From: Hyaloscypha bicolor E
Lineage: Eukaryota > Ascomycota > Leotiomycetes > Helotiales > Hyaloscyphaceae
Assembly: GCF_002865645.1 (NCBI RefSeq)
Contig: NW_020194600.1
Coordinates: forward strand, 248,001-312,000
Direction of reading: 5' to 3'
Length of the DNA: 64,000 bases
Shown here: positions 47,401 through 56,959 of the stretch, one piece after another
Layout of the letters: each line of letters opens with the position of its first letter
Position numbering within the stretch: position 1 is the first letter of the stretch
The notes under the pieces: generated by a model
The model's database searches: none
Seen by the model: only the letters and a program-made list of their open reading frames with translations
What the model was told of the DNA's origin: nothing
Made by a program: the position numbers and the translations under genes

Positions 47401-48512
47401 ATTTAAAGACTTTATATAATAATAGCTCTATATTATCTATATATACAGATAGATCTCAAACTCAAAAAGGAATCGGAATAGGCCTAGGACTCGTAGTCTA
47501 TAGTTACGAAACTTCCTATATACCGGTCATAGCTAAATATAGAGAAAGCCAGAATATAGGAGCTAGTACTATAGTCTATAATAGAGAACTAGAAGGCGTT
47601 ACTAGAGCTATTAAATATACTAGTAGTAAAGCAAAGAGAGGGGAGCTTTATAATATCTATATAGATAACCAAGCTGGTTTACTAAGATTAAAAACTCCTT
47701 CTAATAAGCCGGGACAAAGTCAACAGATTAGAGCTATACTAGCCACTAAAGCCCTTATAGCTAAAGGAGCTAGTATAGAACTAATCTGGGTCCCAGGCCA
47801 TATAGATATAATTGGGAACGAAGAAGCAGATGTACTAGCTAAAATAGGTACTACTTCCCCTATATCAGGTGACCCCGAATTAGTAAAAACCTTCTTTGCT
47901 TTCCTAGGGGTCCAAATTAATAAAGTTAAGAAACAAGAGTATAGACTACTTTTAGAATCTTATACTAAACCAAAGACCTAGCTAGAATCATATAGTAATA
48001 TATATTCGTAGAAAGTATCCAAGAAAATACAGTTACCTTTAGGAACTTTAAGGCTACTAGCTAGTGCCTTCTTCTAATTAAAGCTAGGCCACGGATATAT
48101 AAAGTCCTATTTATATAGGCTAAAAATAGTGTCTAATAATAAATGCAAATGTGGGAAGACTAAGAATGCAAAGCATCTCCTTTTATATTGCAAGCTATAT
48201 AAGGAGGAACGAATTAGACTATTTAGTCTATTTAAGAGTAGCTTGGAGGCTAGTGCTTTTAACCTACGAGTTCTATTACATACGGAGATTAGTATACCGA
48301 ATATACTAGTATTCTTAAAAGAGACTAGTATATATACAAGAAAATGGCATATGGACCGAAGCGTGGAAGTGGAAGAAGTGGAAATAGGGGTAGAAATAGG
48401 GGAGGAAATAGGGGAGGAAATAGGGGAGGAAATAGGGGTGGAAATAGGGGAGGAAATAGGGGTGGAAATAGGAGTGGAAATAGGGGATGTGGAAATAGGA
48501 GAGTGGGAATAG
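44496..48512 (+). pseudogene. LINE L5 ORF2 (endonuclease-RT-RNase H-CCHC), RIP stops only
   Basis: ORF2 is 4,017 bases from ATG 44496 to TAG ending 48512, all in one frame. The EEP endonuclease shows VIQEP at residues about 24-28 and LLGDFNIHYPW near 131-141. A Ser/Asn-rich linker follows (about 45640-45680). RT is open at 46299-46727 with SPISPILFLIYIRDLF and an intact YLDD at residues 671-674. RNase H has IYTDRSQT (catalytic Asp near 985), NRELEGVTRA and GHIDIIGNEEADVLAK (near 1101-1116). A knuckle CKCGKTKNAKHLLLYC lies at 1217-1232. A C-terminal tail is made of repeats of the type EIGEEIGEEIG. Domain order and the RNase H place it in the Tad/I group. Few stops remain, all TAG/TAA. Confidence 0.93.
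48370..48500 (+). repeat. 12-bp tandem repeat encoding the ORF2 tail
   Basis: Units close to GGGGAGGAAATA, some with GGTGGAAATA, are repeated about ten times. In the ORF2 frame they read Glu-Glu-Ile-Gly or Glu-Val-Glu-Ile-Gly. The same repeat is at the matching place in L2 (6520-6630), L3 (12960-13050), L4 (59480-59600) and L6 (51170-51320), with different unit numbers and, in L6, an added TTCTAC type run. Confidence 0.9.
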
Positions 48513-48737
48513 GGGATAGGGGAGGAATCGCGATTTATACTCATTTTCTTTATTTCCTTACTATTACTATTCTAGGGGTATGTTTCTAACTATTTATTAC
48601 ACCTATATTGGAAATTGGGCCTGTATATAAACTACGGAGACACATGCTAGCTTGCTAGCCGTACTATATAGTTCTAAACTAATAAAGTACATTAAAAGGA
48701 AAAAAAAAAAAAAAGGAAAAAAAAAAAACTAGCTCGA

Positions 48738-49564
48738 AATCTATGGCCCTCTCTAGGAAAAGCACCTTCTTACTAGCTTATATAGAGCAGGCTAGCTCGT
48801 TCTCTACTATTTCTACTTGCAATTCGCTTAATACTGCTTTTTGCTCTAAGGAAATTAAGGAACTAGTAATCTTTATAGTCTCTTTTTCCTCGAAGGGTAA
48901 TATTATAATTAATACTACTCCCGAATTTAATTCTGACTTTCTAGTTCAAAATCAAGCTATTATAAAGGGAGTGCTTTCCTTAGTTATAAGTATATAAAAA
49001 AGAGAATCTTGGTATAAAGTTATTATTTACGGTTTACCTATTTGTGAGTTTAATATACCCGAAGGAATGGACTTAGTCCTAGAAGAAATTAAGACCTTTA
49101 ATAAGGAACTAGAGCCTATTAGCTAGCCCTATTAGGCTACTTCTAAAAAGAAAAGAGACTCAGGCCTCTAGTAAGCCGGTTTAGTAATAGTAGTATTCCC
49201 TACCGAGATTCAAGCTAATAGAGCTATTAAAAATAGACTTCTTATAGCCGGGATCTCTATTAAAGTAGTAAAATACTATACTATTTCTAGTACTATATAG
49301 TATACTAGATATATAGGATACGGGTACTTAGATTCTATTTATAAAAAGGAACCTAAGTACTTACTATATAATAAGGATTATATAACTGAGAACCATTTTT
49401 GCTTTATCTATAAGAAGAAGGGCAAAAAATGCCCTTATATAACTACTAAATACTCTAATTACTTAAGTACTATTTATTTAGCTAGTTCTAAGCTATATAA
49501 GGTTTACTTAGTAATTAAAAAAGCTACTATTACTATAATTCCTACTATTACTATTAATAAGTAG
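48738..49564 (+). pseudogene. LINE L4 ORF1, C-terminal part
   Basis: This part continues 41949-42738 in frame. The piece 48743-48997 is open (MALSRKSTFLLAYIEQASSF). The knuckle region lies at about 49310-49480. The ORF ends at TAG 49562-49564. Cys-to-Tyr and Gln-to-stop changes are frequent. Confidence 0.84.
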
Positions 49565-49589
49565 CTATATTAAAGTACTATAAGTTAAT

Positions 49590-50936
49590 ATAAATTATAA
49601 TAGCTCTACTACTAAAAACGTCTTATAAATAGCTATAGAACTGGATATTAAAGTCCTAGTAATCCAGGAACTATAGGTAATAGTAAGAGATAGTAATAAT
49701 CGGAAATATTATTCTATTATATACTCTAGCTATTTCTAAATATTCCCGAATTACGGTACCCTAAGGCCTAGAACCCTATTTTATATAGCTTGCGAACTAT
49801 AAGCTAATCTAGCCTTAAACTCACTAAGTAATCCTAATTATTTAATTATAGACTTAAGTCTAGGTATACTAAAAATATAGCTAATTAATTTCTATAATAT
49901 AATTTACCCAGAAAACCCTAATAGTATATTAACTATATTAAAAGAAAGCATTTTACTTACTACTCTCTATAATAGCTCTCTATTACTAGGTGATTTTAAT
50001 ATATATTATCCTTAGTAGAATTCCCTTAAACCTTAAAGTAGTTATATAGTTTATTTAATTAGCTATATAGAGAACCATTCTCTAAGGCTATTAAATAAAT
50101 CAGGGGAAGGTACCTTCTATAGACCTAATATGTCTATTCCTTCCGTATTAGACTTAAGTTTTACTACTAGTGAAATAGTAACTAAGATTAAAGACTGGCA
50201 AGTACTACCAGACTTAGGTTCCGATTACTTCGGGGTTCTATTTATTATTAGTAAGTCGACTTATAGCTCTAGTTCTAATCCAGTCAGATTTAATACTAAG
50301 AAAGCAGACTAGGCTAAATTTACAAGCTACTTTATTAATAGCCTTAAGAATATACTCTTTCTACTTACTAGTATACCTGGAAATTATAAACTAGACCTAT
50401 TAGCAGAAGACTTTACTAATAGAATAGTAGAAGTAGCTAGTAATAGTATTCCAAAATCTATTACTAGTTCGTATTCTAAACCCTAGTAGAATGAGGACTT
50501 AAAGACCTTATATAAATCAATATTATATTATAGCCATAAGTCTAAAGCTTTATAATATACTTTCTATAAATAAGAATTCCAAAATACAAAAAATACCTAT
50601 TTTAATACTATTAAGAGTACTAAGCTAGTATACTAGAATAAGTTTTTAGAGAATAAAGACTCCTAGTTAATTTTTAAAGCTATGAAATATACTAAAGATA
50701 TTATATATTAACCTATTCCTAGTATCTTAGATAATAGTTCAAATAAGCTAAAATCGACTTTCTAAGAGAAGTATAATATCTTTAGAACTATACTTTTCCT
50801 ACTTCCTTCTATTATAGCACCTATTAGTCTAATAGACTATAGGCCTAGCTCCAAGTGGGACTGGCCTATTTTATCTAAAATAGAGCTAGAATAAGCCTAT
50901 ATTTCTAAGATAAAAGGGAAAATCCCTGGACTAGAC
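49590..50936 (+). pseudogene. LINE L4 ORF2, endonuclease and linker part
   Basis: This part starts at ATA 49590 (ATG in L5). It covers the EEP endonuclease and the region before RT, including an open piece at 50130-50312 that is almost identical to 54439-54621 of L6. Exactly 449 codons precede the L6 insertion, and the frame resumes at 56972. Confidence 0.85.
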
Positions 50937-51162
50937 TTTTTTTTTTTTTTTTCCTTTTAATATGCTTTATTAGTTTAGAACTATATAGTACGGCTAGCTA
51001 AGCTAGCGTGAGTCTCAGTAGCTTATATATAGGCCCAAATTCTAATATAGATAGTAAATAGTTAGGGACATATCCCTAAAATAAAAACTTAAGGAAATAA
51101 AGAAAAAATAAGTATAAATTATAATTCCTCTCCTACTTCCTATTTTCCTTTTCTCTTTTTCC

Positions 51163-54100
51163 CTATTCCCCTTCTCCTATTTCCTCTCCTATTTTCTTCC
51201 TTATTTCCTCTCCTATTTCCTTCCTTATTTCCACTTCTTTTACTTCTTCTACTTCTTCTACTTCTTCTACTTCTTCTATTTCTTCTACTTCTTCTACTTC
51301 TTCTACTTCTTCTACTTTTATGCTTTGCTTAATATACCATTTTCTTATATATATACTAGTTTCTTTTAAGAATACTAGTATATTTAATATCCCAATTTCC
51401 GTATATAATAGTAGTTATAGGTTAAAAGCACTAGCTTCCAAGCTCCCTTTAAATAGACTAAATAGTCTAAGTCATTTCTCCCTATATAGCATATAGTATA
51501 AAAGGAGATGCTTTGTATTCTTAGTCTTTCCGTATTTGTATTTATTATTAGATATTATATTTAGCCTATATAAATAGGACTTTAAATATCCGTAGCCTAG
51601 CTTTAGCTAGAAGAAGATACTAGCTAGGGGCCTAAAAGTTCCTAAAGGTAGGTTTATCTTTCTGGATACTTTCTATGAATATATATTACTATATGATTCT
51701 AGCTGGGTTTTTGGTTTAGTATAAGATTCTAAAAGTAGTCTATACTCTAGTTTCTTAACTTTATTGATTTTAACTTCTAGGAAAGCAAAGGAGGTTTTTA
51801 CTAATTTAGGTTCTAATATAGGAGAAGTAGTGTCTAGCTTAGCTAGTTTATTTGCTTCTTTGTTTCCTATTATATCTATATGCCCTGGAACCCAGATTAG
51901 TTCTATATTAGCTTCTTTAGCTTTAAGGGCCTTAGTAGCTAGTATAGCTCTAATCTGTTGACTTTGTCCTGGCTTATTAGAAGGAGTTTTTAATCTTAGT
52001 AAACTAGCTTGGTTATCTATAAAGATATTGAAAAGCTCTCCTCTTTTTGCTTTACTACTAGTATACTTAATAGCCCTAGTAATGCCTTCTAGTTCTCTAT
52101 TATAAACTATAGTACTAGCTCTTATATTCTGGCTTTCTCTATATTTAGCTATGACCGGAATATAAGGGGTTTTATAACTATAAACTACGAGCTCTAGGCC
52201 TATTTCAAGTCCTTTTTTAGTTTGAGATCTATCTATATATATAGATAATATAGAGCTATTATTATATAAAGTCTTTAGATAGAAGTTATGTAATATAGTA
52301 GTCTCTTTCTTTAGCTCTTTTAATATAGTGATTTTATAAGGTACTTCTCTATCCCAAGGGGCAAAATAAAAGTGTCTTATAGTCTCTAGGTCTTTAGGGT
52401 CTATTAGATTACTAATAGAGTCTACTATAGTTTCTACTTGAGACTTTTTGGCTATGCGATTTTGCTTTAGATCGGTATTTAGACTATAAATAGAGTCTAT
52501 ATTAGATTCTACTAGTTCTAAATTACGGGATCTTTAGAAGAACTTCTCGAACTTTAGTCTAATAGGGTATTTTAAACTTAGTTTAAGGATATGGAAGGCA
52601 TATTAATATTAACTATGGTTTAGCCTTATAATAGGTGGAACTAAAGCTAATTCGACCTCTATAGGAATAATAAGAGCAGTTTTGAATATTCCTAGGGTTT
52701 TCCTTAGGGCTAGGTTTTGAATTGCCTATAAAGGCCGAATTTGAGCTTTGCTTTTAGTCTTCTACTATAGTATAGAACTATAGTCTATTATACTAGTAAT
52801 ACAGGCTAAATATAGCTGTCTAATTACAAAAGGGAATAAGCCATATAATATATTTATAAGTCTCTGTACCCTATAAAAGGCTTGTTTTGCTTTGGAAGCC
52901 CTATAGGCTATATATTCCTTAAATCTGAGATTTTTATCGAAATAGATCCCTAGCTATTTGACTACTTTACTAGGGGAAACTAGTTCCCTATTAGGTAGTT
53001 TTAGACTAGGCTTATTTTTGGAATTATTAAAATAAATAAGCTCTGTTTTATCTATATTAAAGCTAATAGTATTCTTTTTCCCTAAATCGACTATATTCTT
53101 TACTTCTTTTTCTAGAGTCTTAATGTTTTTCTTTAGACTTTTAGAAGTAGTAGTAAGAGATATATTATCTAAATAGGATCTGAATTTGATATTTGCTGAC
53201 TTAAATAAGTCTCGGATATAGATAAGGAATAGTATAGGGGATATAGGGCTGCCTTGTGGAATACTAGTAAGTATAGACCTAAATACTTTAATACTATTAT
53301 TAAAAGCTAGTTATAATACTCGGTTGTCTAGGAATAATAATACCTATAGAATAAGGCTAGTAGGTAGTAATAAACTAATTATAATCTGTAATAGCCTATT
53401 CTTGGATACGTGATTAAAGGCGCCTTTAATATCTAGGAAGAGAATACTAGTTTTTAGCTTATAGGACTTATTTAATTCTACCTTATTTTATAATAGTAAA
53501 GTAGTATTAATAGCTGACTTGTAGAGCCTATCTCCTATTTGGGAGTAGTATAGTAGGTTACTAGTCTTGGCTAAATAGCTAAGTCGCCTAGCTAGTATTC
53601 TCTCAGAAACCTTCCCTAAGTAATTAAGTAGGGAAATAACTCGATATGCTTTGGGTAGGGAATAGTTTGGTTTCCCTAATTTCTTTAGAATAAAGCTAGT
53701 AGCTTGTTTCCAGACTTTAGGGTAGTATTCCTTATTAATAAATAAGAAATATAGCCTATAAAAGATATCTGGAGAAGCTCTATAAGTATGGACTATAATC
53801 TCTTGAGTAACTAAGTCTGGTCTAGGGGTTTTCCCCTTTACCTTAGAAGTATAGGCTTGTTCTAGCTCTATTTTAGACAAAATAGGCCAGTCCTACTTTG
53901 AGCTAGACCTATAGTTTGTTAAACTAGTAGGCTTAGTAATAGGGGGTAGTGGGAAAAGCATAGTTCTAAAGATATTATACTTCTCTTGGAAAGTCGATTT
54001 TAGCTTATTTGAACTATTATCTAAGATACTAGGAATAGGTTAATATATAGTATCTTTAGTATATTTTATAGCTTTAAAAATTGACTGGGGGTCTTTATTC

Positions 54101-55158
54101 TCTAAGAACTTATTCCAGTGTGCTAGCTTAATGCTCTTAATAGTATTAAAATAGGTGTTTTTTGTATTTTGGAGTTCTTGTTTATAGAAAGTATACCCTA
54201 AAGCTTTAGACTTATGGCTATAGTATAGCATTAATTTACGTAAGGTCTTTAAGTCCTCATTTCACCAGGGTTTAGAATACGGACTAGTAGTAGATTTTGG
54301 AATACTATTACTAGCTGCTTCTACTATTCTATTAGTAAAGTCTTCTGCTAATAGGTCTAGTTTATGGTTTCCAGGTATACTAGTAAGTAGAAAGGGCATA
54401 TTCTTAAGGCTATTAATAAAGTAGCTTGTAAATTTAGCCTAGTCTGCTTTCTTAGTATTAAATCTGACTGGATTAGAACTAGAGCTATAAGTCGACTTAC
54501 TAATAATAAATAGAACCCCGAAGTAATCGGAACCTAAGTCTGGTAGTACTTGCCAGTCTTTAATCTTAGTTACTATTTCACTAGTAGTAAAACTTAAGTC
54601 TAATACGGAAGGAATAGACATATTAGGTCTATAGAAGGTACCTTTCCCTGGTTTATTTAATAGCCTTAGAGAATAGTTCTCTATATAGCTAATTAAATGA
54701 ATTATATAACTGCTTTGAGGTTTAAGGGAATCCTACTAAGGATAATGTGTATTAAAATCACCTAGTAATAGAGAGCTATTATAGAGAGTAGTAGGTAAGA
54801 TATTTTCTCTTAATATAGTTAATATACTATTAGGGTCTTCTGAGTGAATTATATTATAGAAATTAATTAGCTGCATTTTTAGTGTACCTAGACTTAAGTC
54901 TATAATTAAGTAATTAGGATTACTTGGTGAGTTTGAGGCTAGACTAGCTTGCAGTTCGCAAGCTATATAAAATAGGGTTCTAGGCCTCAGGGTACTGTAA
55001 TTCGGGAGTATTTGGAAATAGCTAGAGTATATAATAGAATGATATTCCCGATTATTATTCCCTGCTATTACCCAAGGCTCCTGGATTACTAGGACTTTAA
55101 TATCTAGTTCTATAGCTATTTGCAAGACGTTTTTAGTAGTAGTTCCATTATGATTTAT
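51163..55158 (-). pseudogene. LINE L6 ORF2 (endonuclease-RT-RNase H)
   Basis: The span is 3,996 bases, a multiple of three. The start codon is ATA (55156-55158). The endonuclease is largely open at 55125-54736 (VLVIQEPWV, LLGDFNTHYP). The piece 54621-54439 is open, and 53880-53488 is open over the RT N-terminal half (LEQAYTSKVKGKTPRPDLVT, VISLLNYLGKVSERILARRL). RNase H lies near 52440-51900. The C-terminal repeat tail is expanded with Glu-Val-Glu units (51234-51320). Stops remain in several places. Confidence 0.88.
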
Positions 55159-55183
55159 ATTAACTTATAGTACTTTAATATAG

Positions 55184-56818
55184 CTACTCATTAATAGTAA
55201 TAGTAGGAATCATAGTAGTAGTAGCTTTTTTAATTACTAAGTAAACCTTATATAGCTTAGAACTAGCTGAGTGGGTAGTGCTTAAGTAATTAGAGCATTT
55301 AGTAGTTATGTGGGGGCATTTTTTACCCTTCTTCTTATAGATAGAGCAAAAATGGTTCTCAGTCACGTGACCCTTACTATATAGTAAGTACTTAGGTTCC
55401 TTTTTGCAAATAGAATCTAAGTGCCCGTATCCTGTATATTTAGTATATTATATAGTACTAGAAATAGTATGGTATTTTACTACTTTAGCAGAGATCCCGG
55501 CTATAAGGAGTCTATTTTTAATAGCTCTATTAGCTTGAATCTCGGTAGGGAATGCTACTACTACTGAACCGGCTCGCTAGAGGCCTGAGTCTCTTTTCTC
55601 CTTAGAAGTAGCCTAATAGGGCTGGCTAATAGGCTCTAGTCCCTTATTAAAGGTCTTGATTTCTTCTAGGACTAAGTTCATTCCTTCGGGTATATCGAAC
55701 TCACGAATAGGTAGACCGTGGATAATAACTTTATACCAAGGTTCTCTTTTTTATATGCTTGTAACTAAGGGAAGCACCCCCTTTATAATAGCTTGATTTT
55801 GAACTAGAAAGTCAGAGTTGAATTCGGGAGTAGTATTAACTATAATATTACCCTTCGAGAAAAGAGAAACCATAGAGATTACTAGTCCCTTGATTCTCTT
55901 AGAGCGGAAAGCAGTATTAAGCAAATTGCGAGTTGAAATAGTAGAGAACGAGCTAGCCTGCTCTATATAAGCTAGTAGGAAGGTGTATTTCCTAGAGAGG
56001 GCTATAGATCTGGTATTACGAGTACCAGAACCACTAGTATTACGTACACTAGGTGGTTTATTAGTGCCACGAGTACTACCGCTACTAGTAAGTGTACTAG
56101 GGCCTTTTCCTCCCTGATTTTTAGACTTAGTGTGTGATACTAAAGTCCAGTCCTTTTCCGAGTGTGATTCCGAGTGTGTTTGTGGTTCTTGAGTAGCGAT
56201 TTTAGCCCAAGTAGGCTTTTCGGAGGTAGTTTTAGCTTGAGTAGCTAGCTTGGCTTGAGTTCTTGACTAAATTTCGATCCGTTTAGTGGCATTTTCGAGG
56301 TTCGCTACCTGTGAAGCTAGTAAAGTACTAGTATGGCGGATATGGCCGAATTCTGTGTATTCCCTAAAGATTTCTACTAAATCTAGTAGTCGAGATTACT
56401 GGTCATGTGACGGGGTAATAGTAATGGCTTTGACTATTAAGTCCCGGGCTTGACGAATCAGTAATTTAGCTTTATTTGAAGCTTGATTTTGGTATTAGTA
56501 GTAGTTTCCGTGGTTTTAGTATTCCTTATTAATATCGCTATTAATATCGCTCGCGCTAGGGCCACGCTTTAGCCTGTTCTGGAGGCGGCTCAGTCGAGCC
56601 GCACTAGCTGAATTAGGCTGAGGAAAAGGGGCTGCGAGTTCGTCTGAAGAGATTGGATTTGTAGCTAAATCGAATACGGATTGAGCTCCCTGGCTAAACC
56701 GGGCTAGTAGGGAGCTAGTAGGTAGCTCTAGTTCCTCGCTAGGGCCCTCTGGAAGCTCTCCGAGCTCTTGAAAGTCGATGGGAGGGGGGCTGGAGCCCGG
56801 GGGGTCAGGGGGGGCTAT
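55184..56818 (-). pseudogene. LINE L6 ORF1 (Gag-like)
   Basis: The frame runs 1,635 bases, equal to L1. The start ATG is mutated to ATA (56816-56818), a single TG-to-TA change. The knuckle region near 55440-55280 is well kept (open piece 55366-55184, HFCSIYKKKGKKCPHITTKC). With few internal stops, it is one of the best preserved ORF1 copies, but it has lost its start. Confidence 0.85.
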
Positions 56819-56959
56819 TTAGCCTGTTCTAGCTCTACTTATAGTAGGTTCTAGAGCCTGGGGCCAAAGGGCTGAGGTGTATTGAGTGAGTTCTGAAGGT
56901 GGGTGAAGTGTGGGTGTGAAAGTAAGGGGAATAAAAAAAAACCGGAAAAAAAGTTGTCG

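Larger units (their letters stand above)
42739..48727 (+). mobile_element. LINE copy L5 (Tad-like), full length, nested in L4
   Basis: This complete 5,989-bp LINE is inserted inside ORF1 of L4 in the same orientation. It begins CACCCCCCTTACTTTC and ends in A-rich sequence (48700-48727). The TSD is ACTAGCTCGA at 42729-42738 and 48728-48737. It is the best reference copy in the window: ORF1 and ORF2 both retain ATG starts, RT keeps a YLDD box, and each ORF is in one frame throughout, broken only by RIP-type stops. Confidence 0.97.
48728..50936 (+). mobile_element. LINE copy L4 (outer), segment 2 of 3
   Basis: L4 resumes after L5 with the duplicated ACTAGCTCGA and continues through the rest of ORF1 and the first third of ORF2. 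It stops at 50936 with CCTGGACTAGAC (50925-50936), which recurs as CCTGGACCAGAC at 56960-56971 on the other side of L6. Confidence 0.95.
50937..56955 (-). mobile_element. LINE copy L6 (Tad-like), full length, nested in L4 on the opposite strand
   Basis: This 6,019-bp LINE on the minus strand is inserted in ORF2 of L4. The 3' end is a poly-A (poly-T from 50937) and the 5' end the CCGG plus T-rich leader at about 56955. The TSD is CCTGGACTAGAC / CCTGGACCAGAC, one transition apart. Four extra bases (GTCG, 56956-56959) lie between the 5' end and the right duplication. The 5' half (about 54700-56950) is lightly mutated and keeps many TG and CA dinucleotides. Confidence 0.96.

Noticed and set aside
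48107..48544. Minus-strand 145-codon frame with Ser-Pro-Ile repeats
   Set aside because: It is the antisense of the ORF2 tail repeat of LINE L5; 12-bp repeats stay open in several frames.
48344..48589. Plus-strand Gly-Asn-Arg repeat frame
   Set aside because: It is another frame of the same minisatellite. The ORF2 frame has the zinc knuckle upstream and matches other copies.
51764..51961. Plus-strand 65-codon frame
   Set aside because: It is antisense to RNase H of LINE L6.
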